From Hybos culiciformis (Eukaryota > Arthropoda > Insecta > Diptera > Hybotidae): a stretch of 64,000 nucleotides of DNA. The notes under the pieces were generated by a model. That model worked only from the letters and a program-made list of their open reading frames with translations, made no database searches and had not been told where the DNA came from. Location of the stretch: NCBI GenBank assembly GCA_964007475.1, contig OZ023273.1, positions 8,389,234 to 8,453,233 on the forward strand, given 5' to 3'. The position numbers were made by a program, and so were the translations under genes. Every line of letters starts with the position of its first letter. The stretch's first letter is position 1. Positions 15,001 through 26,700 of the stretch are shown one piece after another.

Positions 15001-16292
15001 CTATAATTTTATGTGTACATAATGATTTTTTTTTTTTTATTAATAAAAATATGTAGATACATATAAATAAATAAAAAAATTTATTTGTGTTTTCATTTAT
15101 TTACAGGTAAATCGTCCATTAACAATGAAAAAAGAAGGAATACAAACTAGAAATCGAAAGTTATCATCAAAATCAAAAAAGAAAAAAGGTCTAGGAAGCG
15201 CATGTCTACCTTTAGGAAGCCATCTTGGTCATGTTGGTATGAGTGATTTAATGAAACCACTTGATCCAACAAAAACATTTGGCGGTGGATTTTCTACATC
15301 TATGGGTATGTTAAAGTATAAAAATTTAAGAAAATAAATAATTAATAATATTATATAATAAATATATAAAAATACTATAAATTTTTTAAATAACTACATA
15401 AATACATAATATAATTATTAAAATTATAAAAAAAAAAATATTATTATTTTAATTACATTTATATTATGTCATTTATTTTAACTTTATCGAATACAATATT
15501 AACAAATAATACCTCTGTACAAATTTAATTATTTCGTAATAATAATTTAAATATTATAATAACTATCTGGCTGTAGCTAGATAACTTTATGTGTAATGTA
15601 TGAGATTTTTTTATAAATATTGATTACAAAAGCCGATGAAAAACTGAGAAACAAATTCTTTAACCGTCATTGCCAATATCAGTACTGCCGGCGGCACTTT
15701 TTTTTTGTATATTTTTAAAAATGTTTTATTTAATTTAAAGTTTATAGGGTTACAAATGAAATGTAAGTCAAATATAATAAAATCCTGTAATATTAAGTGT
15801 TAAACTTAATTTTTTGCTTGATGGTTAGTTATAATAAGCAAGGTTCTGACATCATCCGTTTCTGCTTAAAGCTTTTCTTTCTTAAAACACAAGTGCAGCG
15901 TATATTGAAAATTAGGAGCGACATAAAAAGAATAACAATAAAATAAATTATTTGTATTCTGAATTTCTGATATTTAGCTAATTAGTACATAAATAATTTC
16001 TTATCTTTTTCATTCGTTTCTAATATAGGACAACATGGGCATTTATCAGGCTCTTTACATCCAGCACATGCACATATGCATGGTGGTTGGTATGGTGGTA
16101 TGGGCTTAACAGCTTCAAGTGGACTTCAAGGCGGTTTTTCATCACCAGGTGGAGTTGTTCCTCACTCACAATCATATCATTTAGGATTAGGATCGATGGT
16201 AATTAATTAGCAATACAATTATGAAAATTTGTTTAACAATTTTTTTTTTTTAATTTTTTTTTTAGGGGTCATGGAGAACAGATTATTCGTGA
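3074..16292 (+). CDS. grn: GATA1/2/3-class zinc-finger transcription factor, grain-like (3' four exons only)
   Basis: Four exons join in frame: 3074-3217, 15107-15305, 16029-16198 and 16266-16292 (TGA stop). The first encodes a C-terminal GATA finger, CX2C-X17-CX2C, with [10 protein letters not shown] between the cysteine pairs and [11 protein letters not shown] at the end. The next exon continues [18 protein letters not shown] and a lysine/serine-rich basic tail, SSKSKKKKG. That tail and the preceding [13 protein letters not shown] are typical of the GATA1/2/3 class (insect grain) rather than pannier/GATA4-6, which usually have MRK and RKRK. The C-terminus is Gly/His/Ser-rich and ends MGSWRTDYS. 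As a GATA factor it should bind WGATAR sites in the nucleus; fly grain acts in motor-axon guidance and organ shape. The N-terminal finger, activation region and start codon lie upstream of the window. Class assignment is strong; the exact ortholog is inferred. Confidence 0.82.
9280..9560. repeat. Cluster of direct and inverted 13-bp motifs
   Basis: Variants of AATTCTGTATTGC occur at least twice on the plus strand between about 9290 and 9330. They recur in reverse orientation three times between about 9494 and 9546 (GCAATACAGAATT, CAAATACAGAATT, GCAATACAGAATT), with AT-rich sequence between. This gives a loose foldback of under 300 bp. It may be a decayed MITE; no clear terminal repeat or target duplication was found. 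Confidence 0.4.
10655..10670. repeat. (GC)8 dinucleotide run
   Basis: Sixteen bases of alternating G and C sit inside the AT-rich intron of the GATA gene. Alternating GC can adopt left-handed Z-DNA, and CpG runs are unusual in such AT-rich sequence. No gene or promoter is visible next to it, although it is followed by a short GC-richer stretch up to about 10690. Confidence 0.8.
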
Positions 16293-19117
16293 TTAACCGG
16301 GAATTCTATAAATAATAATTTGTTTAATTAAAATTTTTATTTAATAGCAAAATAAACCTTATAGAAAATTTCAAGTATGAATTTTGTAAATAAAAAAAAA
16401 ATGGGAAAATTCATGTATTGTGAAGTCGGATAATGGCACTAACTAAATGGAATAACAAGAATATAGCAGGAAAACTGCTAAAAGTTTCAAAATCTTTAAA
16501 AAAAAGTGTTATAATATAAACTATGTTTTACCTTTTAATTGAATCTATCCATGTATTAAATAAGGTTATTAATTAATACAAAATTATGTAGAATTACAAG
16601 TTATTAAAAAAATCGCAAATATTTAAATTTGTATGAGGCGAAGAACTGCCAACACTTTGTTATATTTTTTTGAGCTTTGGTGCTTTTTGAGAAAATATCC
16701 ACATCCGAAAATTTTGAGCCCAAAATCTATTATTCATCGTCACAAATTTGAAAAGCGTCAAAAAAAACATAAATCTTACAATCAATTTAATAATGGTTGA
16801 TTTTTATTATTATAAAATTTAAACAGAAATCGTATAATGTAGATAACATGAAGTTTTATAAGATAAAAATTTACTTACAACAATTACATAAAAGTTTTTA
16901 TGAAAATTTTATACAAATCTTTTCAAATTTGTACACCCAAATAAAATAAAAAATAAAATTAAAAATATGTATGATAAAAAATTTATATGTACGTATAAAT
17001 ATGTACATATAAAATGTATAAATAGTTCTCAAATAGGCAAGATATGTATGTAAGTATATTAATATGAGGAAAAAATAAACAAATTAAATATGTTTGAAAA
17101 TGATGTATTATTTATTTTTGTATAAAATTTTATTAAAAAACCAAAATTAAAGTTTAATGTTTATCAAGAAACCTTAAGGTAGCTTAAAAAGTTTTAAGTA
17201 GGCAAAATTTTATTTTTTTTTTCCAAAATTGATTTTCGTTTTATGGCACAGATCATGAATTAGTTCTTCAACTGGAAATAACAGAAAAATGCTTCTGTTT
17301 AGCAACGGTCAACTTAATTTGAATTGTTCAATAGAAATCAATAATTAAACATTTATGAAGTTTTGAAGGCAAAAAATTATAGGTATTCAAACAAATTTAC
17401 AAAACAATAAACACAATGAATTAAATATTTCCTTTTTGACCATAATTTTCTTTTTTAATCTTTGTACCTACTATGTAGTACTAGTGTTATAATACTATGT
17501 CGTATTATTTTTCATGTTTTATTTAATTTTCTTATTTATTAACCAACTATTAAATTGTCAAATCTTTCCCAAAAAAACGGCCTTCTGACACCATTCATAT
17601 GAAATCTGCCATTCAAGACTGTAATTGTTTTTCATTTTTGGCAAATTAGCATCAAAGTTACAAGCGATTCGCGACTATCGATGAATAAATATCATTAAGA
17701 CTTTTCAATATTGCTTACAGTGTAATTTATGTATAAAAAAAGATTTCAGATTCTTTTCAGGTCTATTAATAATTCAGATAAAATAATTTAAAATCCTCAA
17801 ATAGAGAACAAACCTCGCAAAATTAAGTAGCCTCATTAACTTGTCGTATCTTTTTTTTTTTTCGAAGAAAGCGTTAATATAATTTTTCCGATATTTAAAA
17901 ACGCTTAAAATGTAACTAAACTTATACGATATTTTTATGATCGTTGCCAAAATATTTTTGTATATACATTTATAGCAGACCCATCCTTATTATCATGGAT
18001 ATTTAAAAAAAAAAACAGTTAACTATTGTATAGATATTACTTAATGAAATAATATTTACTATGATAATATATATGTTATATGTATATACATATATATACA
18101 ATATATAAATAAAATTAGGATTTTAAAATATTTTTTAAGATAAAATTTAATATTTTAAGTAAGAAAATAAAATATTTCTTAGTATAGAAAAAATTAAAAA
18201 AAAAAAAAATGTTTATTATTGTATTAATAAAAATGTAAAATATTTTAAGAATTAAATTATAAACAAAAAATTGTAAATTAAAAATTAATTTGTAATAATT
18301 GCCATATAAAACTTAAAATTGGCAGCAATTGGAAATAAAAATAATATAAAATTGAAAATAATTTGTGTTTTATTATGATCTAAAGCAGATTTTTGATTCT
18401 TTATCATAATTGTGTATAACCAATCTCTCAAAATTGGAGAGCCATGGGGGAGAACAATACTATCATTCATACTTTTATTTCCATTCATAAAATAAACATA
18501 ATACCTTCTTTAATAAAGAAATATTTCTAGATCGCACAACCACTTCAGCATTTATATGAATTTTTATAGGATTTTTAGAGAATCCATTGAGATACTGAAC
18601 TATAATTTTTAATTATCGATAATTTTTACACCCGTTTTCTATAAAAAATTAAAAAACAGAGTACATTTATTTTTTCATTAAATGTCCGTCCGCCACACAA
18701 ATGCTTACAGTCTAATGAAGCACCCAATCGATTTTAATTCTTTGAATACCAAAATAAACGCAATGTCGTTGTGGTTCTACGATTTCAAGTTTGGGGCTTA
18801 CGATATCGGGCTTATGTTGTACAGATATAGTGCAAATATAGTTAAACATTCAAAGAAAATAATCAATTTTAAAATATTTATATTCAATGTTCTTTATTCA
18901 AAATATTTTCTAGAATGAAATGTATATCACAAAAACATTATTAATTAAAATGAAAAATATTTCCAACAGTTTACGCCTTTAAAATGAAAATGAATTCTGA
19001 CCATTCTAATAAAACTGACCAAAAAAGAATATCAAAGTATGCTAATAGTGTAGAAAAAAAAAATAAGTATGTACCTATAATATAGTAATAATTTAGAAGA
19101 AAGTTGATGAATATTCT
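16293..19117. other. 3' UTR of the GATA gene and intergenic AT-rich sequence
   Basis: After the TGA at 16290-16292 a candidate AATAAA lies at 16351-16356, but such hexamers are common by chance in this sequence. The rest shows A/T runs and several ATATAT stretches. Open frames around 18285-18488 and 18682-18918 have no recognisable domain and no convincing splice context. I see no further gene. Confidence 0.55.
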
Positions 19118-20021
19118 TTATAAGCGAGTCACACTACAACTAAAAAGCCACTACTCATGACGGCTTTTTTAAATGCGTTCACACTTGCACTTTTTGGTTT
19201 TTTTTCTTTTTTTTTCTCGTTTTGTCATATCTTTTTCCTTTTTTTTTGGGAATTTTTTTTGTTTTTTTATTCGTTTTTTTTAAAAAATTGCCGCCAACTT
19301 CCTGAAAGTATGCAATTGTTAGTTTATTTTTTTCTCACAGAGCTCATTTGTTATTTGATCCCTGATTTTCTAGTGGCTTTTTGAAAAGCCACTAGCTTTT
19401 TTTTCTTTTTTTTGTATGGAAAAAGCCACGAAATAGCCACAACGATGATAGCTTTTTCAAAAAGCCATTAAAAAGCCGAAGTGTGACAGCCTTATTAGAG
19501 ATAGCTGATAATAAATTATTCCAAAATTCCAATTATTAAAATTTTTTGTAGTCAAACACGAAAATAGTAGGTAGACTTATATGGCTGTCACACTTCGGCT
19601 TTTTAATGGCTTTTTGAAAAAGCTATCATCGTTGTGGCTATTTAGTGGCTTTTTCCATACAAAATAAAAGAAAAAAAGCTAGTGGCTTTTCAAAAAGCTA
19701 CTAGAAAATCAGGGATCAAATAACAAATGAGCTCTGTGAGAAAAAAATAAACTAAGAATTGCATACTTTCAGGAAGTTGGCGGCTATTTTTTTAAAAAAA
19801 ACGAATAAAAAAACTAAAAAAATTTCGGAAAAAAAAGGAAAAAGATATTACAAAAAGAGAAAAAAAAGAGAAAAAAGTAAAAAATATTTCGGAAAAAAAA
19901 GGAAAAAGATATTACAAAAAGAGAAAAAAAAACAAAAAAAACAAAAAAATGCAAGTGTGAACGCATTTAAAAAAGCCGTCATGAGTAGTGGCTTTTTAGT
20001 TGTAGTGTGACTCGCTTATAA
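19118..20021. mobile_element. 904 bp foldback element with long inverted arms
   Basis: The left arm (about 19118-19491) and right arm (about 19583-20021) are long reverse complements separated by a 91 bp loop. Both ends read TTATAAGCGAGTCACACTAC inward, and the inner ends meet at GTGTGACAGCC / GGCTGTCACAC. The arms contain repeated AAAGCC/GGCTTT and GTGTGA/TCACAC motifs and poly-A/T-rich middles; the right arm is about 65 bp longer, probably from homopolymer and short-repeat expansion. There is no transposase, so it would be non-autonomous. TTATAA is itself palindromic, so a TA, TATA or TTATAA target duplication cannot be told apart from the terminal repeat. Frames through the arms are lysine- or phenylalanine-rich artefacts. 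Confidence 0.85.
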
Positions 20022-20762
20022 GACAGGTGTAAAACAAAGCCAAAAGAAAAGAAAAATCCCTTTTTTTTTGTTTTTTATTTTTTATGAAGACATGAGATTG
20101 AAAATGACTATACAATTTAATATTTTTAAATTCTTCTTTTTTTTTTAATTATTAATTTTTTATTATTAAATTATTAATTATTAATTAATTTTTAAATTAA
20201 AGTTTATATAACGTTAAAATAACGTTATTGACTCAATGCAATCTGAGAAGCTGATCATTATTTTAGCCGACTGTATTAAACTACAGAATTAACATTAAAC
20301 TTACCACCAACTTTATTGAAATGTCAAATTATGACTTCAGGATTCTCGTTCGGGTTCGACGTACATTTCTGTTGATTAAGAAAAAAAAGGAAAAAAATTT
20401 TTTTTTTTTAAAATTTAAATCTTCTAAAAAAATAAAAAATTATAATAATATTATTATTAGGTTTTAAAAATTTTTCTACAAAATTCGTGTAATTAAAAAT
20501 TAAATTTTAAAATATTAAATAAAATTAAGCACAAAATGAAAATTTATTTTTAAAAATTTTCAAATTTTAAAAATAGAAAAAATAAAAATATGTCTGATTG
20601 AATAATTTTTTCTTTAAAAAAATTAATTCATATAAAAATAATAATATCTACTTTTATTTTATTTTTTTTTGCTTGAATCTCTGTCTCTAAGTCGTTTCGT
20701 CATAAATAAAAAAAAAAAAAATTTTTTTTTTTTGTAATTTTTTAAAAATAAATATTAAAATT
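20022..20762. other. AT-rich 5' flank of the RCC1-repeat gene
   Basis: About 740 bases of A/T runs precede the ATG at 20763. The promoter and 5' UTR of the downstream gene should lie here. I could not pick a TATA box or initiator reliably in sequence this AT-rich. A short GC-richer patch, TCTGTCTCTAAGTCGTTTCG, lies at about 20680-20700. Confidence 0.4.
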
Positions 20763-23700
20763 ATGATGGATTCAATTATTAATTTAAATATATTTAGTAA
20801 AAAATGTTTTACAAAAAATATTAATACAAAATTTTCAAAAATTTCAAATTATAATCAAAATTATCAAATTCTTGCTGTCTGCACTGAAGAAAATGATATT
20901 TTAATTTCATTTGCTAAAGAGAATAAAAATGAAAATTCATTAAAAATTATTAGTTGGTTTCGGAAAACTTCAAGGCAAATTCAGGTATAAATTGTATTTA
21001 TTTTTTTTTATTATATAGGTTGGTAGAGGTTGGGTGGTAGGTACATTTATTTATAACAAACTCATACTCATACTACACCTAGTTACTTAAAACTACACAT
21101 TCAGCCTAGTACTTATATGTTACTTTAATTCCAGGTATTTTGTTTACATAACAAAACCAATTATTTATACTATAGTACTATATAAGTAGTATAGTTTACC
21201 AGTAGTGGTAATTTATGTTTTAAATTTATTTCTAAGAAAGCATTAAATATTGAAATAAATAAATATATACCCACCTACCTAATATACTTATAGACAGCTT
21301 TTGACATTTGTTTGCTCAAATTTTTCTTAACAAATATAGTAAAGTATGTAAATATGTAGATGGATATGTATATCACGAATGTAATTTTTTTTTTGTATCT
21401 GCCAAAAATATTTTAATTAAATATACCGGCCGATGAGTCATACTTACTACACATAATATGTACATATACATATAATTTTCAAATAAGCTGAAAACAAACT
21501 GAATAATGTTAACTTATTTATTAATTTAAAAAAAACCAAATTTGTAGTAGTTCAAGGATCCTGAGTTAAGAAGTTAGTTAGCAAATGTATGTAAAAATGT
21601 ATATAAATTATCAAGGACTTGATAGCTATTATTATAATCTCAAAACTACTTATATACCTATAAAGAAAACAAAATTTATTTTTCATTGTAGGATTTTTCA
21701 TTTGATCCAAATGGTACATGGTTAGTGGTTTTATGCTCTGAAAATACAATTCATATTGTTCCGATATTAAAAATTCTTGATAAAATTGCAATAATTTATG
21801 ATAATAATAATCAATATTATTCAAATACATATATAACATCATATATTGTACCATTTATTGGCCCACATGAATGTGAATGTGTCCAAAGATGTCCAAATAA
21901 TAGTTTTAATAATAATAATTTTATTAATAATAATACCAAAGAAAATTGTTGTAATTTATTCAATCCGGATAGCTCAGAGAGTACAGAAAATAATTTGATA
22001 CAAAAAACTCAGAAAACATTATTAAGTTGTCCAGTCCCTAAATCCATAACATGGTGGCAAACAATAGATAAACGTAATCGTGCCATTATTGGTTATACAG
22101 ATGGATCTATTTGCTGTGTTGCATTAAGCCCGAATTGTCCATTCATTGCATCAACTCAAATAAAAAATCAATTAATTGAAAAATTAATTATTTTTAGAAA
22201 TAATTTAAGCAATGTCACGCTATTGGTAATTAATACGTTTCTCAATAATAATGATCTAATTTTTTAATACTTACCTTCTATAAAATTTTCAAAAAATATT
22301 TTTTTTATAGATAAACTGTTCGAACGGAGAACAATATAAACTTCTACTAGAATTAAAATGCATTAATTATGTGTATCCTGGTGATATATCTCCAACAAAA
22401 TCAGAAAATAGTAAAGAAAATAGTCTTGAAAATTGGCAGTTCGTGTTACCATTAAAAGGTGACCAACAATCCGATGAAAAATTTGCAGACAATAATAGTG
22501 ATACAAAAAAAGATTCAAGTCATGCATCTTCCAATGAGTCTTCCCCAAAAAGCGTCAAAAAGTTAGATAAAGGAATTAATGAAACCTGTTCATTTAGCAG
22601 TAGCAAATTAATTCCATCGACAAAGGCTAGGCTATCTTCACTTAAGATTCTAGGGTCTTTAAAATTAAATGCTATAAATATAAATGCTATAAAAATGAAA
22701 ATAGTAGAGAGAAGACAAAAAAATGGAGAAGGTATATTTGAACTAATTTGAAATAATAAAAAAATTAATGTATTTTTATTTTTGTATATATATTAGAAGG
22801 CAGTGAAGATGATTTTACTGTGATTGGACCACCAAATACTCAACCGGAATTGATAGAATCAAATATTTTTGAATTACAAAATCTAAAAAATACCTATTTA
22901 TTAAGTTCTATGCAGTCAAACAATTTAAGAGTTCATGGTTTAGATGCTAATTTTATGCCTTTATTTGAATATAAAATTCCAAAAAATTGCAATAATGTGT
23001 TAATAAGCTCCAATTTAATATACTTATTATCTTATGATGACAATAAAAATAATGAAAATGGTGAACATTTTACAAAAAACCAAAATAAGTCAACAATATT
23101 ACACGTTTTAAGTAGTGCTCTAGCTACAGTGAAAAATGGAGAAGAAAAGGTATTTTAAATTTCATTTAAATATTCAATATTTCAAAAGCTTATGTGTTAC
23201 AATAATTGTAATAAATTTTTACCAAAAACAGGATTTATTTAATTTATTTGTTATTTTATTATAATTTTTACTTAAAAATTTTAATATTGTCTTGTAAATA
23301 GTAAGTTTTCATTATTTTTATTTTTTCAATTTTCAGGACTTCAACGAAAAATCTTTATTAGCTTCCTTCATTTTCACTGATGAAATTATTTTGAATATTT
23401 TTCATAAACACCAGTTTTCTCGGCAATCTGATAATTTTCCAGGAAATGCAAATAATTTTGATAATTGTGATAAAAATCTAACATCAAATGAAAATAATGA
23501 TAATCAAACCTATTTTTATAACGATTTTAATAATGAACGGCCTCCTAAAGATGACAGAGAAATAGAAAGTTTAAAAAATCGATTTCCTAAAATAAATTTT
23601 GATCCATGTTATGTTGTGACAAACAAAAACATTTATTATATTGATTTAAGTAAAAATCCTTTCGAAATATTTAATGACGCAGCTCTGACTGGGTCATGGT

Positions 23701-26700
23701 ATTTTTGTGAAGAATTTTGCAATATATTTGATTTATCATTTGTTAATTGTGTTGAATTGGCGGGAGATTATCAACTGAAGAAGAAAAAAGTAACGCAAGC
23801 GTTATACACATATAATATTGTTCGGATCCCACCAATAAAGACTGCATTGAAATTAGCTATTCATCGTGAAACTTATGCTTTAATGCATTTATGCGCAATG
23901 GCCTTAAAAATAACGTATATATTGAAATGTCGTTATTTGGGTAATCGAATAATTAAGTCATTGTTAGATGATATTTCAAACATGCACGCAGAAGATGTGT
24001 CATATGTTTTACCAAAACGATCGCAATGTGATAAAATTGTTAACGAAGGTGAAAGCTGTAGTGATTTTAAATATTCAACTGAAGAAAACATGTCTTCATT
24101 ACAAATGACAGCTTATTCTCAATTTCATCTATCTAATCTACTTATAATAACATTAGCCGAAAAAGCTGTTAAAGATAAAAATTATGTACCACTATGGTAA
24201 GTAAATAAAGTTAAAGGTAAACTTAGAAATTTCCATCGACTCTTTTCTGGTAATTTCATCGTATTATATTACATATTTTAATTTGACTATTTGTATAAGT
24301 AATATTTTTTTTTTTTTTTCAAATAATTTCAGGAATTACATAGTCACAAATACCAAGTTTCACACAAACATGACTAGTATAGTATTGGCACAAAGTGGGT
24401 TATATTCATCAGCTTTGTTGCTAGCAATGGCTCGTGGATGTTGCCTTGATGTATTTTTAAGTTTAATTAGCGTTATTAATCAAGAATTCGGTAAATATTT
24501 GATGCTAAATTTTACCATTCATCGATAATTAATTTTCTTAAAAAAATTTTTTTTTGTATTTGAAAATAATTAGAAAAAAAGTACATTTACTAATGTGAAC
24601 AATTTTTTTAAAAATCTTCTAGGACTCAATTAAGTGGTAGTCTGTAAAGAGTACTGAGTGAAAAAAACTCTCAGTGAAAGAAAGTGTATTATGATTTCAT
24701 TTTAAATGAAAATATATTGTTACTTTTCTCACTTGCTAAATAAAATATATATCGTAGACTGAGATAATGTTTGTCGTACGTAGATTTTCTATATTTCAAA
24801 TTAAGGTCGTTTTCTATGTTTTCATGGCTTCTGTAAGGATTTCTGCAATTTATTTCTTCGTATCTTTTACTTAATTTAACTAACTTTAATTCTATTTATT
24901 CAAAACTTTCCCAATCAACGAATAACAAAAAAGGATATTTATAAATATAATAGCATTAAATTGTAAGAAAATTATAATAGAATTTTTCCATTTCACGGTG
25001 TCTGAAATTCAGGGGTGGAATTATGTAACTTTGTCGTTTTTGTGACAATCGACAATTTCAAACACGATCAATTTGTATGGACAATGAAAATTATTGCTTC
25101 GCGTATTTAATCATCATCATCTGTTGTATATTATATTTCTTTCTGGCAAAAAAAAAGTTTATTTCCTCTCTTTAAGAGAAAATATATACAAAGTAAAGCT
25201 TACTTCAAGAAAAGAAGAGTCCAAATTGTAAATGTGTGGGTTATAAAACTTAATAAAAACCTAAAATTTCAACTGATTTATAGAGTGAACTTTGATTTAT
25301 AAAATATTTAAAAAAATGTGAGCGCGGAGAAAAAAAAATTGTGTACCTACTTTTTTTGAATTTAATAGACAATTCGTCTATCTAGTTCTTAAGTGCCGTA
25401 TACGCATTTTTCGTATTTTTGGCAAATTGAGTTTGAAGTTGTAAGACTCGAACAATTGGTTCCAATTTAGCATATACTTTAAATAGGGGGGAAATATCTC
25501 GAGAACGGAAGGAGCTATTGAAATTTTGAGAAGGACATTCGAAAGATCGCCTTCGAGTTAGTATGATGAAATCTCTAACTCCAAAAGTGCCAAAATGCGT
25601 ATACGGCACTTAAGAACTAGATAGACGAATTGTCGAAAAAAAGTTTAGCTTCACATAACTGAAATTATAGACAATTGTCTATCAAATAAAAACGACAGCT
25701 ATTTTTTGGTCGTCAATTTTAAAACAATAAATTAATAAATCAAAATTTTTTTTTTATAAAATGTCAATTTACTTTTATTCAACAAATGATTTTATTTCGT
25801 AACCATTGATAAGGATTACGTTTTTTTTTTTGTTTTTTTTTAATTATTTCCATTTCGTCGAAGGTTCAAACTGTTGTTGAATAAAGAATAAACATCTATA
25901 AGCATCTTAAAAAAATAAAACGTTTTATTTTTGAAGTGAATTAAAAACTTCAATAATAAGAAAGTCTAGATATTTGGCCATTAATTTCTAAATTATAAAT
26001 TAACAAAAACTACAATGTATCATGTTAAAATTTTGATTTACGATTTTATGAATTGTAGGAGGTGAGAAGGGCTAATATTTAATCCTTGAATGGCAGTTTT
26101 CAAGATGCCTTATTGAATGTTATTTATTATAGAATTTTTTTATTTTTGGGCCATTTGATAGTTTAATATTTTTATCTGATTGACCATTATTGAAAGAAAA
26201 TACTTGTTTTATTTATAAAAATAATTAAAATAAATTGTTTATTCTTAAACAATTGTTTTATAGTTATAATTTATTCTCTAATGAAAATTTAATTTTTTAA
26301 ACACTTAAAATCATTTAAATTAGTTATGGCTCCTAAAACCTAAATTTTTATAAAAATTTATTATTTCCTAGATAATGATCAGAAATTAAAATTATAAAAT
26401 TTGAATTAGATACCAATGTAAATATGTACATAATTCAAGGAAGATTATTTGCTTTGACTCAGCTAAATGATGAAAAACTAAAGAAGCACGTTTGATAAGT
26501 CATTCTATTGTTATGTTATTTATCCCTTAGATAATATTGTCAAGGAAGAAATATGAATCGGAACAAACGAAGTATGTTAAATATTAACACAATATTTGAT
26601 CCAAGCAGAAGTACTTAGTTCTGAATAAAATAAAATCGGTTAAGAAAATAATCATTTTTAAATTAAATAAATACATTTTAATGAAGTAAAATAATGGTTT

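Larger units (their letters stand above)
3218..15106 (+). other. 11.9 kb intron of the GATA factor gene
   Basis: It is bounded by AAT|gtaagt and ttacag|GTA, and splits the zinc finger from its basic tail, a split I also associate with other GATA genes. It is AT-rich with poly-A/T runs, ATATAT stretches, a (GC)8 run at 10655-10670 and a cluster of inverted short repeats at about 9280-9560. No internal gene is supported. A long intron in a developmental regulator is a natural place for enhancers, but nothing here identifies one directly. Confidence 0.75.

Noticed and set aside
3074..16292. Assignment as pannier (GATA4/5/6 class)
   Set aside because: [25 protein letters not shown] and SSKSKKKK fit the GATA1/2/3 class; pannier-type factors usually have MRK..RKRKPK after the finger.
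18682..18918. 78-codon open frame in GC-richer sequence downstream of the GATA gene
   Set aside because: No domain, no start context and no splice partners; could be decayed repeat sequence.
19157..20010. Phenylalanine-rich and lysine-rich open frames on the plus strand (19157-19384 and 19759-20010)
   Set aside because: They are translations of the T-rich and A-rich middles of the two foldback arms and mirror each other; not genes.
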